From Hyphomicrobiales bacterium (GTDB taxonomy: Bacteria; Pseudomonadota; Alphaproteobacteria; Rhizobiales; Rhizobiaceae), in the NCBI GenBank assembly GCA_900473915.1, contig UCNG01000004.1, positions 1 through 64,000 of the forward strand: a DNA stretch of 64,000 nucleotides, read 5' to 3'. The translations under genes and the position numbers were made by a program. A model generated the notes under the pieces. The model saw only the letters and a list, made by a program, of their open reading frames with translations. It ran no database searches and was not told the origin of the DNA. Positions 1 to 11,233 of the stretch are shown here, piece by piece (positions within the stretch are counted from its first letter, which is position 1; each line of letters opens with the position of its first letter).

Positions 1-207
1 TCCCTTACTCCCTTACTCCCGCCAAAGGATAACGCTTCATTAAGCTTAATATCCGATAACTGACGAACGAATCCGTCATGCCCTCAAGTCGACGGCAAAT
101 GGGCGGAATCCAAAGGCAACACTCAGGCATGTCTCCCGAAAGCGGGAAAATGCTGTCAAGCGCAGCGCGCTTTAGATAACGGGCCGCGTACCCGGGAAAG
201 GATCGGA
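1..207. other. Non-coding region upstream of rsmH
   Basis: No convincing gene is visible here. In related bacteria mraZ normally sits directly upstream of rsmH, but no MraZ C-terminus can be read in this stretch. The first 20 bases are an 8-bp tandem repeat (TCCCTTAC repeated, then TCCC). A small hairpin (TCCCG-AAAG-CGGGA) lies at 134-147. The Shine-Dalgarno-like GAAAGGA lies just before the rsmH start. I cannot define a promoter with confidence. Confidence 0.5.
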
Positions 208-1251
208 ATGATGGCAAGCCTCGGCGGAGACAATTCTCAAGCCGGTGGGGCTGAAGTCCGTCACGTTCCGGTGCTGATTGCCGAAGTGATCGATGCCCTG
301 AAGCCTGCAACTGGCGCGGTGATCGTCGATGGGACATTCGGCGCCGGTGGTTATACGCGCCGCATACTCGAAGCGGGAGCGGACGTGATCGCGATTGACC
401 GCGATCCGACCGCAATCGAAGCGGGGCGGGCGATGGAAAAGCAGTTTCCGGGCAGGCTCGATCTGGTCGAGTCCCGGTTCTCTGCTCTGGATGAAGCGGT
501 TTCAAAGGTTAAGGGAGCAGGCAGCAAGGTGGACGGCGTTGTGCTCGATATTGGCGTGTCATCGATGCAGATCGATGAGGCCGAGCGCGGCTTTTCCTTC
601 CAGAAGGACGGTCCGCTCGACATGCGCATGTCGAAAAAGGGTCCAAGTGCTGCCGATGTGGTCAACCGTCTCAAGACCGGTGATCTTGCCCGCATCTTCA
701 ATTTTCTTGGCGAGGAACGTCATGCGGGCCGCATCGCGCGCATGATCGACAAGCGCCGCACGGCGCAGCCTTTCACGCGCACGCTCGATCTTGCCAATGC
801 CATCGAAACGCTGGTGGGCCGCAATCCAAAGGATCGCATTCACCCCGCGACGCGCGTGTTTCAGGCGTTGCGTGTCTATGTGAACGATGAACTGGGCGAA
901 CTGGCGCGGGCACTGCTTGCTGCCGAACGTATCCTGAAGCCGGGCGGACGGCTGGTTGTCGTGACGTTCCATTCGCTCGAAGACCGCATGGTGAAACGCT
1001 ACTTCGCGGACCGCGCGGGCGGCAGCGCCGGATCGCGCCATTTGCCGGAAACGCATGTCCGCCTGCCGAGCTTCACGCCTGCGGTCAAGGGCGCTGTCGG
1101 CCCGACGGCTGAGGAAGAAGAACGCAATCCACGTGCGCGCTCGGCGAAGCTGCGCGCAGGAATCAGGACGGAAAATCCGCCACTGGAAGACGATCTTTCG
1201 CTTTTCGGACTGCCCAAACTGCCCGAGACGAACGAACTGGCCCGGAGTTGA
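208..1251 (+). CDS. rsmH: 16S rRNA (cytosine(1402)-N(4))-methyltransferase RsmH (MraW)
   Basis: RsmH uses S-adenosylmethionine to methylate N4 of C1402 in the decoding centre of 16S rRNA. The 347-residue protein has the usual family length. The SAM-binding loop [10 protein letters not shown] is at residues 41-50, followed by the acidic IDRD at 63-66, and the family motif [12 protein letters not shown] lies in the C-terminal half. It is the first visible gene of the division and cell wall cluster. Two ATG codons are adjacent (208 and 211). Both lie at acceptable distance from the AAGGA upstream, and the Brucella protein as I recall it starts at the second. ftsL follows after 4 bases, so the two are certainly cotranscribed. 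Confidence 0.97.
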   Translation: MMASLGGDNSQAGGAEVRHVPVLIAEVIDALKPATGAVIVDGTFGAGGYTRRILEAGADVIAIDRDPTAIEAGRAMEKQFPGRLDLVESRFSALDEAVSKVKGAGSKVDGVVLDIGVSSMQIDEAERGFSFQKDGPLDMRMSKKGPSAADVVNRLKTGDLARIFNFLGEERHAGRIARMIDKRRTAQPFTRTLDLANAIETLVGRNPKDRIHPATRVFQALRVYVNDELGELARALLAAERILKPGGRLVVVTFHSLEDRMVKRYFADRAGGSAGSRHLPETHVRLPSFTPAVKGAVGPTAEEEERNPRARSAKLRAGIRTENPPLEDDLSLFGLPKLPETNELARS

Positions 1252-1255
1252 ACGA

Positions 1256-1657
1256 GTGCTGCGTACTTTCGACATCATCATGATAGCGGCGATGCTGGTG
1301 GCGGCGACCGTCACCTACACGATCAAATATGACGCGGAAAAGCAGATCGCAGTCATCGCCAAGCTGAAGCGGCAGATCGATTCCGAGAAGGACACGATCA
1401 CGCTCCTGCGCGCCGACTGGGCATTGATGAACCAGCCTGGCCGCTTGCAGAGCCTCGTCGGTGTCTACGAAAAGGAACTCAATCTCCAGCCGATCGAAGC
1501 GGAACAGCTTGTGCTGAGCGTCAATGAAATTCCGGAGCGTCCGGTCGATGATATCCAGAAGATCATCTCCGGCAGCGACGAACTGCTCGCAAGCGGCGTA
1601 CTCGACAAGGATGCCATCACGACCGGCAGTGTCAAGAAAAGCGGGGCGAAGCACTGA
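1256..1657 (+). CDS. ftsL: Cell division protein FtsL
   Basis: Small bitopic inner-membrane protein of the divisome, expected to pair with FtsB and FtsQ and to activate the FtsW-FtsI synthase. I chose the GTG at 1256 because it places a single transmembrane segment (about residues 5-24) right after a short cytoplasmic tail. A coiled-coil-prone stretch follows at about 27-60 (AKLKRQIDSEKDTITLLRADW), then the FtsL-type RLQSLV...LNLQPIEAEQ region. The result is 133 residues, normal for alphaproteobacteria. The open frame extends further upstream, but that part overlaps rsmH and would bury the membrane segment. Placement between rsmH and ftsI supports the call. Confidence 0.9.
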   Translation: MLRTFDIIMIAAMLVAATVTYTIKYDAEKQIAVIAKLKRQIDSEKDTITLLRADWALMNQPGRLQSLVGVYEKELNLQPIEAEQLVLSVNEIPERPVDDIQKIISGSDELLASGVLDKDAITTGSVKKSGAKH

Positions 1658-1659
1658 TC

Positions 1660-3474
1660 ATGCGGCTGAGACCTTTCAGAAAAAAGAACATGCAGGCAGG
1701 TGACGGTGTTGAGCCGGTTGGCGATGAAAAGCTGGCCGGCAACATGGCGTTTGTCGGCTCGCGCAAGAAGCACGGCAACCGCGCGCGCAATCGCCTCTGG
1801 ATGGCCATTGCCTGTTTTGTCGGCATCTACGGCGTCATTGGCGGCAAGCTCGTCTATTTCGGTGTTATCGGCGGCGAAAACGAGGATAATGCAGGACCGG
1901 CTGTCCAGCAGCTCGCGTCGCGCCCGGATATCCTCGACCGCAACGGCGAAATTCTGGCGACCGACATCAAGACGGCCTCGCTCTATGCCGAGCCGCGCAA
2001 GATCGTCGATCCCGACGAAACCATCGAAATGCTGTCCACCGTGCTGCCGGATCTCGATTGGGAAGCGACATACAAGCGCCTGAAAAGCGGTGCGGGCTTC
2101 GTCTGGGTCAAGCGCGGCTTGACCCCGAGACAGCAGAGCCAGATCATGGCGCTCGGCGTGCCGGGCATCGGCTTCCGCACGGAAAAGCGCCGCTTCTATC
2201 CGGGCGGCCCGACTGCGTCGCACATCCTCGGTCTCGTCAATGTCGACAATCAGGGCATTGCCGGCATGGAGAAATATATCGACAGCCAGGGCCTGACCGA
2301 CCTGCGTTCCGTCGGTCTTGCGACCGGCCAGTCGCTGGAGCCGGTGCGCCTGTCGATCGATATTCGCGTGCAGCACATCATGCGCGACGTGCTGGTCAAG
2401 GCCATGGAGCGCTACCGGGCGATTGCCGCCGGTGCCGTTGTGCTGAACGTCAAGACCGGCGAAGTGATCGCCATGGCATCGGTGCCGGATTTCGATCCGA
2501 ACAATCCGGTCCATGCGCTGGACAAGGATCGCCTCAACCGCATGTCGGCAGGCACCTATGAAATGGGCTCGACCATCAAGAGCTTTACCACGGCGATGGC
2601 GCTCGATTCCGGCAAGTTCAACCTGAACTCGCGTCTTGATGCGTCGCGTCCGCTGGTGTTTGGCCGTCAGACGATCCGCGACTTCCACGGCAAGGGCCGT
2701 GTGCTGACGCTGCCGGAAGTCTTCATCTTCTCGTCCAATATCGGTTCAGGCCGCGAGGCCGATGCGGTCGGCATTGAAGGTCACCGCGCCTTCCTGAAAA
2801 AGATCGGCCTTCTCGACCGCTTGCAGACGGAGCTGCCCGAAGTGGCGCGCCCTGTCGAGCCGCGTGTCTGGAAGAAGGTTCATTCGATGACCATTTCGTT
2901 CGGTCACGGCATGATGACGACGCCGTTGCAGACGGCGGTTGGGGCTGCGGCGCTGATGAACGGCGGCAAGCTGATGCCGCCGACATTCCTGACGCGCACG
3001 CAGGCCGAGGCCGATCGAGTGGCCAAGCAGATCATCCATCCACAGGTTTCTGCGGATATGCGCTACCTCTATCGCCTGAATGCGACCGCCCAAGGTGGCT
3101 CGGGCAAGCGCGCCACGGTTCCGGGCTACCGCGTCGGCGGCAAGACCGGCACGGCGGAAAAGGTGGTGCATGGCCGCTATTCCAAGGATGTGCGCTTCAA
3201 TGCTTTTCTGGCGTCATTTCCGATGGATGACCCGACCTATGTCGTGCTGACCATCATCGACGAACCGAAGCCGGAAGAGGGCAAGTTCAGCGCAACCGCC
3301 GGTCTCAACGCAGCGCCGATGGTTTCGGAGATCATCCGCCGGTCCGCTTCGTTCCTCGGTGTGAAGCCCGATTTCCAGCTCGAAGCCCAGCCAGCAATGG
3401 TTAGCAATTTAAGCGGCAAGCCTGATTTTCAACAGGATGTGCCGCCAGCAATGGTTTCCAACGAATACGACTGA
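1660..3474 (+). CDS. ftsI: Peptidoglycan D,D-transpeptidase FtsI (PBP3)
   Basis: Septal class B penicillin-binding protein that cross-links peptidoglycan with the glycosyltransferase FtsW. A basic cytoplasmic tail is followed by one membrane anchor at about residues 46-69. The transpeptidase motifs are complete: the catalytic serine S304 in STIK, SxN at 358-360 (SSN) and KTGTA at 495-499. The start lies 2 bases after the ftsL stop. The last 36 residues are two diverged copies of an 18-residue unit (KPDFQ...PAMVSN), beginning at bases 3364 and 3418. I do not know this as a family feature. Confidence 0.97.
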   Translation: MRLRPFRKKNMQAGDGVEPVGDEKLAGNMAFVGSRKKHGNRARNRLWMAIACFVGIYGVIGGKLVYFGVIGGENEDNAGPAVQQLASRPDILDRNGEILATDIKTASLYAEPRKIVDPDETIEMLSTVLPDLDWEATYKRLKSGAGFVWVKRGLTPRQQSQIMALGVPGIGFRTEKRRFYPGGPTASHILGLVNVDNQGIAGMEKYIDSQGLTDLRSVGLATGQSLEPVRLSIDIRVQHIMRDVLVKAMERYRAIAAGAVVLNVKTGEVIAMASVPDFDPNNPVHALDKDRLNRMSAGTYEMGSTIKSFTTAMALDSGKFNLNSRLDASRPLVFGRQTIRDFHGKGRVLTLPEVFIFSSNIGSGREADAVGIEGHRAFLKKIGLLDRLQTELPEVARPVEPRVWKKVHSMTISFGHGMMTTPLQTAVGAAALMNGGKLMPPTFLTRTQAEADRVAKQIIHPQVSADMRYLYRLNATAQGGSGKRATVPGYRVGGKTGTAEKVVHGRYSKDVRFNAFLASFPMDDPTYVVLTIIDEPKPEEGKFSATAGLNAAPMVSEIIRRSASFLGVKPDFQLEAQPAMVSNLSGKPDFQQDVPPAMVSNEYD

Positions 3475-3528
3475 TTCGCATAAAACAGCCTTTGCAGCGT
3501 TACGCGCACAACTGAATCTGGATTTGGT

Positions 3529-5001
3529 ATGACCATGAAACTGAAGGAAATCGCTCTTTTCAAGGAACTGGCCTCCGGCAATGCCGGCGAGGTGGAGATC
3601 ACCGGCGTCACGTCGGACTCCCGCAAGGTGGAACGCGGTTTTCTTTTTGCAGCCTTGAAGGGCGTGAAAGCCGATGGCGCGGCCTTCGCTGCCGATGCCA
3701 TCAAGCGTGGCGCCAGCGCCATCGTCGCGGGCAAGGACACGGTCATCGCCAATGCGGGTGTGCCGGTCCTTCATGTCGATGACCCGCGCCTTGCGCTGGC
3801 AGTTGCCGCGGCGCAGTTCTATGGCAAGCAGCCGCAGGTCATGGTTGCCGTGACAGGCACCAGCGGCAAGACTTCCGTTGCATCCTTTACCCGCCAGATC
3901 TGGGCCTATGCCGGTTTTCCGGCAGCGAATATCGGCACGACCGGCGTCTTCTCGCCGACCCGCAGCGACTATAATTCGCTGACCACGCCCGATCCGGTGG
4001 AACTGCATCGTGTGCTGGCCGAACTTGCCGATGAAGGCGTCACCCATGCGGCGATGGAAGCTTCGTCTCACGGTCTCGATCAGCGTCGTCTGGACGGCGT
4101 CAAGCTTGCTGCCGGTGCCTTCACCAATCTCGGTCGCGACCATATGGATTATCACGCGACCATCGAGGAATATCTGGGCGCGAAGATGCGTCTCTTCAGC
4201 ACGCTGTTGCCGAAGGGCGCGCCAGCCATCATCTATGCCGACGATCATTTTTCGGCACAGGCCATCGAAGCGGCGACGCTTGCCGGATGCGACGTGAAGA
4301 CAGTCGGACGCAAAGGCAATTTCATTGCCCTCAAGCGCGTGGAGCATGAGCGTTTCCGCCAGCATGTCGAGGTGCGCATCGGCGACGATATTTTCGAGAT
4401 CGAACTGCCGCTCGCCGGAGATTTTCAGGTGGCGAATGCGCTGGTGGCAGCAGGACTTGCCATGGTTACCGGCGTTCCGGCTGCGGCTGCGATGCGTGCC
4501 TTGGCGCTCCTGAAAGGTGCACCGGGACGGCTTGATCTGGTTGGTGCGACAGAAGATGGCGCGCCAGCCTATGTCGATTACGCCCATAAGCCGGAAGCAC
4601 TGGAAAATGTGCTGACTTCGGTGCGGCCGTTCACGACGGGTCGGGTCATCGTGGTGTTCGGCTGCGGCGGCGATCGCGACAAGGGCAAACGCCCGATCAT
4701 GGGCGAAATCGCCTCGCGACTGGCCGATGTGGCCATCGTCACCGACGACAATCCGCGTTCGGAAGTTCCGGCCCAGATTCGCGCCGAAATCATGGCGGCA
4801 GCGCCAGGCGCTACCGAAATCGGTGATCGCCGGGAGGCAATCTTTACTGCCGTGTCGATGATGCAGCCGGGCGATACGCTGGTGGTTGCAGGCAAGGGAC
4901 ACGAGGAAGGACAGATTGTCGGCAACATTACATTGCCGTTCTCGGATCATGCGGAAGTTGCGGCAGCGCTGGCTGCCCGTCTTGAGGAGCGCTCGGAATG
5001 A
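3529..5001 (+). CDS. murE: UDP-MurNAc-tripeptide synthetase MurE (meso-DAP adding)
   Basis: Mur ligase that adds the third residue to UDP-MurNAc-L-Ala-D-Glu in the cytoplasm. The ATP-binding loop GTSGKT is at residues 110-115. The substrate-specificity motif DNPR at 407-410 is the version found in ligases that use meso-diaminopimelate, as expected for a Gram-negative. The 490-residue length is normal. The gene ends with the ATGA overlap that starts murF. The 54 bases after ftsI show no clear terminator, so transcription probably continues from ftsI. Confidence 0.97.
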   Translation: MTMKLKEIALFKELASGNAGEVEITGVTSDSRKVERGFLFAALKGVKADGAAFAADAIKRGASAIVAGKDTVIANAGVPVLHVDDPRLALAVAAAQFYGKQPQVMVAVTGTSGKTSVASFTRQIWAYAGFPAANIGTTGVFSPTRSDYNSLTTPDPVELHRVLAELADEGVTHAAMEASSHGLDQRRLDGVKLAAGAFTNLGRDHMDYHATIEEYLGAKMRLFSTLLPKGAPAIIYADDHFSAQAIEAATLAGCDVKTVGRKGNFIALKRVEHERFRQHVEVRIGDDIFEIELPLAGDFQVANALVAAGLAMVTGVPAAAAMRALALLKGAPGRLDLVGATEDGAPAYVDYAHKPEALENVLTSVRPFTTGRVIVVFGCGGDRDKGKRPIMGEIASRLADVAIVTDDNPRSEVPAQIRAEIMAAAPGATEIGDRREAIFTAVSMMQPGDTLVVAGKGHEEGQIVGNITLPFSDHAEVAAALAARLEERSE

Positions 5002-6428
5002 GTGACTGGCTCTGGAAATCCGATGATATGGTCGAAGCGATGGAAGGAAGGCCGTTTGGCAACCTTCCTGCTGGCATCACCGGCATCTCAATCGACAGCC
5101 GCTCGCTGAAACCGGGCGAGGCTTTTTTTGCTATCAAGGGCGAACAGTTCGACGGACATGATTTCGTCACCGCTGCGATGGCTGCCGGTGCCGGTCTGAT
5201 CGTGGTGGCGGAACACCGTCTGCCCGCTTTCGGCAATTCCAAGGTGCCGATGATCGTGGTCGAGGACGTGCTTGAGGCCTTGACCAAGCTTGGCATTGCT
5301 TCACGAGCACGCTCGAAGGCACAGATCATCGCGGTGACGGGTTCGGTCGGCAAGACGACAACCAAGGAAGCCTTGCGCCACGTGCTTTCGGAAGTGGGCA
5401 AGGTTCATGCTTCCGTGGCGTCGTTCAACAATCACTGGGGCGTGCCGCTAACCCTTGCGCGCATGCCTGCCGATACGGATTACGGCGTCTTTGAAATCGG
5501 CATGAACCATCATGACGAAATCCGCCCGCTGGTGAAGATGGTGCGTCCGCATGTGGCGCTGATTACGCTGATCGCTCCCGCGCATCTTGGTCATTTTGCC
5601 AATCTGGAAGAAATCGCCGTCGCCAAGGCAGAGATTTTCGAAGGCATCGTGCCGGGCGGCTATGCGCTTCTCAACCGCGACGACAAGCGCTTCAAGCAGC
5701 TGGAAGAACTGGCTGACAAGGCAGGCGTCGAGCATATCGTCACTTTCGGCGAGAATGCCCGCTCCGATTATCGCCTGCGTGAAGTGAAGCTGCATCCTAC
5801 CTGTTCCTGCATGACGGTGAAGGCTGGCACGCATGAAGCTGCGGTCAAGGTCGGCATGCCGGGTCGCCATATCGTTCAGAACATGCTCGCCGTTCTCGGC
5901 GCCGCCGATCTGGTCGGTGCGGATATTGCCAAGGTGATGATGGCAATGGCCACACTTTCTGCCGAAGGCGGTCGCGGCGCGCGTCATGTGCTTCAGCACC
6001 CCGAAGGAACCTTCACGCTGATCGACGAAAGCTACAACGCCAACCCGACCTCGATGCGCGCAGCCCTGTCGCTGCTGCATTCGGCGACGCCGGAAGGTTC
6101 CCGTGGCCGTCGCATCGCGGTGCTGGGCGATATGCTGGAGCTTGGACGTCAATCCGGCAAGCTTCACGCCGATCTGGCGCGGCCTATCGTGGATGCGGAA
6201 GTGAATGCGCTTTTTATCGGTGGACCGGATATGTCCGCGCTCAAAAATGCCTTGCCGGTTGAAATTCATACCGAGTACAGGCAAAGCACCGACGAATTGT
6301 TGCCGCTGGTGATCAAGGCGGTCCGTCCGGGCGATGTCATCATGGTGAAATCGTCGAAGGGGATCGGCTTTTCCAAAATCGTCAAGGCGTTGATTGCCCA
6401 GTTTCCGCCGGTGGAACCCGCGGAGTAA
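4998..6428 (+). CDS. murF: UDP-MurNAc-tripeptide--D-Ala-D-Ala ligase MurF
   Basis: Adds the D-Ala-D-Ala dipeptide, made by Ddl further down the same cluster, to UDP-MurNAc-tripeptide. The P-loop GSVGKT is at residues 115-120. The Mur central-domain signature [15 protein letters not shown] and the [14 protein letters not shown] segment are both typical of MurF. The 476-residue length is usual. It overlaps murE by 4 bases (ATGA), which suggests translational coupling. Confidence 0.97.
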   Translation: MSDWLWKSDDMVEAMEGRPFGNLPAGITGISIDSRSLKPGEAFFAIKGEQFDGHDFVTAAMAAGAGLIVVAEHRLPAFGNSKVPMIVVEDVLEALTKLGIASRARSKAQIIAVTGSVGKTTTKEALRHVLSEVGKVHASVASFNNHWGVPLTLARMPADTDYGVFEIGMNHHDEIRPLVKMVRPHVALITLIAPAHLGHFANLEEIAVAKAEIFEGIVPGGYALLNRDDKRFKQLEELADKAGVEHIVTFGENARSDYRLREVKLHPTCSCMTVKAGTHEAAVKVGMPGRHIVQNMLAVLGAADLVGADIAKVMMAMATLSAEGGRGARHVLQHPEGTFTLIDESYNANPTSMRAALSLLHSATPEGSRGRRIAVLGDMLELGRQSGKLHADLARPIVDAEVNALFIGGPDMSALKNALPVEIHTEYRQSTDELLPLVIKAVRPGDVIMVKSSKGIGFSKIVKALIAQFPPVEPAE

Positions 6429-6454
6429 GCGGTATTTGAGGGATTTTTCTCTAC

Positions 6455-7537
6455 ATGTTGATGTTTCTCACCTTCTTCGCCGAACATATGACACCGCTCA
6501 ATGTGTTCCGCTACATTACCTTCCGCACCGGCGGCGCGATGATCACATCGGCGCTGATCGTGTTCCTGTTCGGCCCGGCGATCATCAATTCGCTGCGGGT
6601 GCGTCAGGGGAAGGGCCAGCCGATCCGCGCTGACGGCCCGCAGACCCATTTCAAGAAAGCCGGCACGCCGACCATGGGCGGTCTCATGATCATGACCGGC
6701 ATCCTCGTGTCGTGTCTGCTCTGGGCCAACCTCTCCAGCGTTTATGTCTGGGTGGTTCTGCTGGTCACGGTGGGTTTCGGCGCAATCGGCTTTTATGACG
6801 ATTATCTGAAGGTGACGAAGCAGTCCGACAAGGGCTTTTCGGGCAAGGCGCGTCTTGGCATCGAATTCCTGATCGCCGCCGCCGCCGCTTTCATCATCAT
6901 GCGGGCAGGGCAGGAGCCGTTCTCGTCCTCGCTGACATTCCCGTTTGCCAAGCAGTTCGTGATCAACCTGAGCTGGTTCTTCATTCCGTTTGCTGCCTTC
7001 GTCATGGTTGGCGCAGGCAATGCCGTGAACCTGACCGATGGTCTCGACGGGCTTGCTATCGTGCCGGTCATGGTGGCCGCAGCCTCGTTCGGCTTCATCG
7101 CCTATCTGTCCGGTAACGCGATCTTCGCCGATTATCTGCAGATCCATTTCGTGCCCGGTACGGGAGAGCTTGCCGTCGTCCTCGGTGCGGTCATCGGTGC
7201 TGGCCTCGGCTTCCTGTGGTTCAATGCGCCGCCTGCCGCAATCTTCATGGGCGATACGGGTTCGCTGGCGCTGGGTGGCATGCTCGGCACTGTTGCGGTT
7301 GCGACGAAGCACGAAATCGTTCTCGCCATCATCGGCGGTCTGTTCGTCATGGAAGCACTTTCCGTCATCATTCAGGTCGGTTCCTTCAAGCTGACCGGCA
7401 AGCGCGTCTTCCTGATGGCGCCGATCCACCACCATTTCGAAAAGAAGGGCTGGACCGAGAGCCAGGTCGTGATCCGGTTCTGGATCGTTGCGATCATCCT
7501 CGCGATGATCGGCCTTTCCACTCTCAAGCTGCGGTAA
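6455..7537 (+). CDS. mraY: Phospho-MurNAc-pentapeptide translocase MraY
   Basis: Integral membrane enzyme that transfers phospho-MurNAc-pentapeptide to undecaprenyl phosphate to make lipid I. The 360-residue sequence is strongly hydrophobic, consistent with the ten-helix fold of the family. Active-site signatures are present: the FYDDYLK motif near residue 115, NLTDGLDGL starting at residue 192, and the HHH triad at 325-327 in [10 protein letters not shown]. It sits between murF and murD as usual. Confidence 0.97.
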   Translation: MLMFLTFFAEHMTPLNVFRYITFRTGGAMITSALIVFLFGPAIINSLRVRQGKGQPIRADGPQTHFKKAGTPTMGGLMIMTGILVSCLLWANLSSVYVWVVLLVTVGFGAIGFYDDYLKVTKQSDKGFSGKARLGIEFLIAAAAAFIIMRAGQEPFSSSLTFPFAKQFVINLSWFFIPFAAFVMVGAGNAVNLTDGLDGLAIVPVMVAAASFGFIAYLSGNAIFADYLQIHFVPGTGELAVVLGAVIGAGLGFLWFNAPPAAIFMGDTGSLALGGMLGTVAVATKHEIVLAIIGGLFVMEALSVIIQVGSFKLTGKRVFLMAPIHHHFEKKGWTESQVVIRFWIVAIILAMIGLSTLKLR

Positions 7538-7543
7538 AATGCC

Positions 7544-8947
7544 ATGATCCCGATCACCGCCCTCAAGGACAAGACAGTCGCCCTTTTCGGACTGGGCGGG
7601 TCGGGCATTGCGACCGCCAAGGCCATTCTTGGCGGCGGAGCAAAGATCATTGCCTGGGACGACAATCCCGACAGCGTTGCCCGCGCCCAGAGCGCGGGCA
7701 TTGCCACAGGCGATCTGCGGCAGGCCGACTGGTCGCAATTTGCGGCTTTCGTGCTTTCGCCCGGCGTTCCGCTGACGCATCCAAAGCCGCACTGGACCGT
7801 CGATCTGGCTCATGCAGCCGGGGTTGAAATCATCGGCGACGTGGAGTTGTTCGTTCGCGAGCGCAACCACATTGCTCCCGATTGCCCGTTCATCGCCATT
7901 ACAGGCACCAACGGCAAATCGACGACGACCGCCTTGATCGCCCATATCATCAAGGCTTCAGGCCGGGATATGCAGCTTGGCGGCAATATCGGCACGGCAA
8001 TCCTGACGCTGGAACCGCCGCAGGCAAATCGTTTCTATGTGGTTGAGTGCTCGTCCTACCAGATCGATCTTGCACCGTCGTTGAACCCGACGGCGGGCAT
8101 CCTGCTCAATCTGACGCCGGATCATCTCGACCGTCATGGCTCCATGGAAAACTATGCGGCGATCAAGGAACGGTTGGTGGCGGCAAGCGACACGGCGATT
8201 GTCGGCGTCGACGATCAATATTGCGAAGCCATTGCCGACCGGCTTTATCGTGACGGCGTGCATGTCGTGCGGATTTCCAAGGAAAAGCGTCTTGGCAAAG
8301 GCTATTTTGCCGACGGTGCGAAACTGCTCTGGGCGCAGGATGGCGAAGTCGATGAAATCGCTTCTCTGGACGGTATCGGCTCGCTGCGCGGCGCGCATAA
8401 TGCGCAGAATGCCCTTGCAGCAATTGCCGCCTGCCTCTCCGTGGGGCTGAGCCTTGAAGAAATCCATGCCGGATTGAAGAGCTTTCCGGGTCTCGCTCAT
8501 CGCATGGAACAGGTCGGACATCGCGGGAAAGTCCTGTTCGTCAATGATTCCAAGGCAACCAATGCGGAAGCGACTGCCCCGGCATTGTCGTCTTTCCCGC
8601 AGAACATCTACTGGATTGCAGGCGGCGTGCCGAAGGCTGGCGGGATCGCTTCGCTGGCAGGGTTCTTTCCGCGGATTGCCAAGGCCTATCTGATCGGTGA
8701 AGCCGCGGCGCAGTTTGCGGCGACGCTGGGCGATGCCGCGCCGTTCGAGATTTCCGACACGCTCGCCGTTGCTGTCGAACATGCCGCCCGCGATGCGGGC
8801 AACGATGCCGCTCCGGAGCCGGTCGTGCTGCTGTCGCCTGCCTGCGCGAGCTTCGACCAGTTCCAGAATTTTGAAAAACGCGGGGATGCATTCCGCAGCG
8901 CCGTTCTGGCGCTTCCGGGTGTTGAGCCGATAGGAGGAAAAAGCTGA
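7544..8947 (+). CDS. murD: UDP-MurNAc-L-alanine--D-glutamate ligase MurD
   Basis: Cytoplasmic Mur ligase adding D-glutamate. The N-terminal Rossmann-like segment ([17 protein letters not shown]) binds the UDP moiety. The P-loop GTNGKST is at residues 121-127, and the family segment [11 protein letters not shown] lies in the C-terminal part. The 467-residue length is normal. The stop codon shares its last base with the start of ftsW (TGATG), so coupling is likely. Confidence 0.97.
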   Translation: MIPITALKDKTVALFGLGGSGIATAKAILGGGAKIIAWDDNPDSVARAQSAGIATGDLRQADWSQFAAFVLSPGVPLTHPKPHWTVDLAHAAGVEIIGDVELFVRERNHIAPDCPFIAITGTNGKSTTTALIAHIIKASGRDMQLGGNIGTAILTLEPPQANRFYVVECSSYQIDLAPSLNPTAGILLNLTPDHLDRHGSMENYAAIKERLVAASDTAIVGVDDQYCEAIADRLYRDGVHVVRISKEKRLGKGYFADGAKLLWAQDGEVDEIASLDGIGSLRGAHNAQNALAAIAACLSVGLSLEEIHAGLKSFPGLAHRMEQVGHRGKVLFVNDSKATNAEATAPALSSFPQNIYWIAGGVPKAGGIASLAGFFPRIAKAYLIGEAAAQFAATLGDAAPFEISDTLAVAVEHAARDAGNDAAPEPVVLLSPACASFDQFQNFEKRGDAFRSAVLALPGVEPIGGKS

Positions 8948-10098
8948 TGGTAAGCCGTGTCGATCGCGGTCCTGTCGCCAATTGGTGGTGGACAATAGAC
9001 CGCTTCTTCCTCGCCGCATGTCTGGCCCTGATGGGGCTTGGCATTCTGCTGTCATTCGCCGCAAGCCCCGCTGTAGCGTCGCGCATCGGGCTGGACAGTT
9101 TTCATTTCGTCGAGCGCCAGATTTTCTTCATGCTTCCGGCGGTCGCCGTCATGATCGGCGTATCGTTTTTCTCGCCGCGCCAGATCAGGCGGTTTGCCCT
9201 GATCCTGCTGGGCATTGCTCTTCTATTGATGGTTGCCGCGCTGTTTTTCGGCATTGAGGTGAAGGGTGCGCGGCGCTGGGTCAATCTGGCGGGTATCTCC
9301 ATCCAGCCGTCGGAGTTCATGAAGCCAGCTTTCGTGGTGGTTTGCGCCTGGCTGTTTTCAGAGCGCGAACGCGGCGGGGACATGCCGGGTTATTTTCTTG
9401 CCATAGTGCTGTTTGCCGTTACGGCTGGTCTTCTGGTGCTTCAGCCGGATTTCGGCCAGACAATGCTGACGGCAGGCACATGGGGCGCGATGTTTTTCCT
9501 TGCCGGGCTGCCGATGTATTGGATCGTTGTTCTGGGCGGCCTCGGTGTCGTGGGCGCGATCGGGGCCTATCTGACGCTGGATCACGTTGCCGGTCGCGTC
9601 AATCGCTTCATGACGGGCGAGGGCGATACGTTTCAGGTCGATGCCGGTCGCGAAGCAATCCTGCGCGGCGGCTGGTTCGGGCAGGGGCCGGGCGAAGGCA
9701 CCGTCAAGCGCATCATTCCGGACAGCCATACCGACTTCATTTTCTCGGTTGCGGCGGAAGAATACGGCATCATCCTGTGTATGATCATCATGTTGCTGTT
9801 TGCGTTCATCGTTGTGCGCGGTCTTTCGATTGCGCTGCGTGAGCGCGATGCGTTTACGCGTCTGGCCGTTTCGGGGATTGTCATCCTGTTCGGCTTCCAG
9901 TCGATCATCAACATGGCCGTGAACCTGCATCTCATGCCTGCAAAGGGCATGACCCTGCCGTTCATTTCCTATGGCGGGTCCTCGCTCATCGCCATCGCCA
10001 TCACGATGGGCATCCTTCTGGCCCTGACACGCCGCCGTCCGGAAGCGCGCATGACCCATACGGTCGGCCATATCGGCGAACGCATTCCGGCTTTGTGA
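8947..10098 (+). CDS. ftsW: Peptidoglycan glycosyltransferase FtsW (SEDS family)
   Basis: Polytopic SEDS-family enzyme that polymerises lipid II at the septum together with FtsI. The 383 residues contain about ten hydrophobic segments. Family signatures are readable: [20 protein letters not shown] and the C-terminal [18 protein letters not shown]. The order murD-ftsW-murG is the classical dcw arrangement. It starts on the last base of the murD stop. Confidence 0.97.
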   Translation: MVSRVDRGPVANWWWTIDRFFLAACLALMGLGILLSFAASPAVASRIGLDSFHFVERQIFFMLPAVAVMIGVSFFSPRQIRRFALILLGIALLLMVAALFFGIEVKGARRWVNLAGISIQPSEFMKPAFVVVCAWLFSERERGGDMPGYFLAIVLFAVTAGLLVLQPDFGQTMLTAGTWGAMFFLAGLPMYWIVVLGGLGVVGAIGAYLTLDHVAGRVNRFMTGEGDTFQVDAGREAILRGGWFGQGPGEGTVKRIIPDSHTDFIFSVAAEEYGIILCMIIMLLFAFIVVRGLSIALRERDAFTRLAVSGIVILFGFQSIINMAVNLHLMPAKGMTLPFISYGGSSLIAIAITMGILLALTRRRPEARMTHTVGHIGERIPAL

Positions 10099-10105
10099 GG
10101 GGAAT

Positions 10106-11233
10106 ATGGGGAAAGGCGTAATCGTATTGGCCGCCGGGGGAACGGGCGGCCACTTGTTTCCGGCGGAAGCGCTGGCACATGAACTGAAGGCGCGCGGTTG
10201 GGATGTTCATCTGGCAACCGATGCGCGCGCGCAGCGTTTCGCAGGCGCGTTCGCGGAAGACCATGTTCATGTCATCCGGTCGGCGACAATTGCCGGTCGC
10301 AACCCGATAGCGCTTCTGAAGACTTTCTGGTCGCTGTGGCAAGGCAATCTCGATTCCCGCAAACTGTTTCGTCGGCTGAAACCGAAACTCGTTGCGGGTT
10401 TTGGCGGCTATCCGACACTGCCGCCGCTCTATGCTGCGAGCAACATGAATATTCCGACCCTGGTGCATGAGCAGAACGCCGTCATGGGGCGTGCCAATAA
10501 AGGGCTTGCTGGTCGCGTGAAAGCAATTGCCGGTGGCTTCCTGTCCGAAACCGGCGGCGGCCATGCCGACAAGATAGTCGCGACCGGCAATCCGGTGCGC
10601 CCACCTGTTCTGGCCGCGGCTGGAACACCCTACAAGGCGGTCAAGGCGGATGAGCGTTTTCGTCTGCTGGTCTTTGGCGGAAGCCAGGGCGCGCAGTTCT
10701 TTTCGACCGCCATTCCCGCTGCCGTGGCTTTGCTGCCGGAGGAAGTCAGGGCGCGGATGCTTATCACCCAGCAGGCGCGCAAGGAAGACGAAGCCGCCGT
10801 ACGGGATGCTTACAAGAAGCTTGGTATTCCCGCCGATGTCGCGCCGTTCTTCAACGATATGCCGGCACGCATGGCCGATGCCCAGTTCGTGATTTCGCGC
10901 TCGGGTGCTTCGACGGTTTCCGAGATTACGGTGATCGGTCGTCCGGCCATGCTGGTGCCGTTTCCGCATGCGCTCGATCATGATCAGGCGGCGAATGCGG
11001 CAGCGCTTGCGGCTGTTGGCGGCGGCGAGGTCGTTCGCCAGTCGGAATTGTCGCCGGAACGCCTGGCCGGGATACTCCAGGCGGCGATGAATGAGCCACA
11101 GCGCCTCGAAGCACAGGCAAAAGCTGCAAAAAGCGTTGGCAAGCCGGATGCTGCGCGGTTGCTTGCTGATCTGGCAGAGGCTATTGCAGCGGGTAAATCA
11201 GTTCAGAAATTCAAAGAAGGAACTCGGCCATGA
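10106..11233 (+). CDS. murG: UDP-GlcNAc transferase MurG (lipid II synthesis)
   Basis: Peripheral membrane GT-B glycosyltransferase that converts lipid I to lipid II. The N-terminal glycine loop [10 protein letters not shown] is at residues 11-20. The second nucleotide-binding motif [14 protein letters not shown] and the [11 protein letters not shown] segment that contacts UDP-GlcNAc are both present. The 375-residue length is typical. It overlaps murC by 4 bases. Confidence 0.97.
   Translation: MGKGVIVLAAGGTGGHLFPAEALAHELKARGWDVHLATDARAQRFAGAFAEDHVHVIRSATIAGRNPIALLKTFWSLWQGNLDSRKLFRRLKPKLVAGFGGYPTLPPLYAASNMNIPTLVHEQNAVMGRANKGLAGRVKAIAGGFLSETGGGHADKIVATGNPVRPPVLAAAGTPYKAVKADERFRLLVFGGSQGAQFFSTAIPAAVALLPEEVRARMLITQQARKEDEAAVRDAYKKLGIPADVAPFFNDMPARMADAQFVISRSGASTVSEITVIGRPAMLVPFPHALDHDQAANAAALAAVGGGEVVRQSELSPERLAGILQAAMNEPQRLEAQAKAAKSVGKPDAARLLADLAEAIAAGKSVQKFKEGTRP

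Noticed and set aside
1055-1255. Upstream extension of ftsL inside rsmH
   Set aside because: The extra residues are arginine-rich shadow sequence. GTG 1256 gives a normal FtsL topology.
6266-7945. 559-codon minus-strand frame across murF, mraY and murD
   Set aside because: It spans three conserved genes in antisense, and its composition (Asp, His, Gln, Arg rich) is typical of shadow frames.
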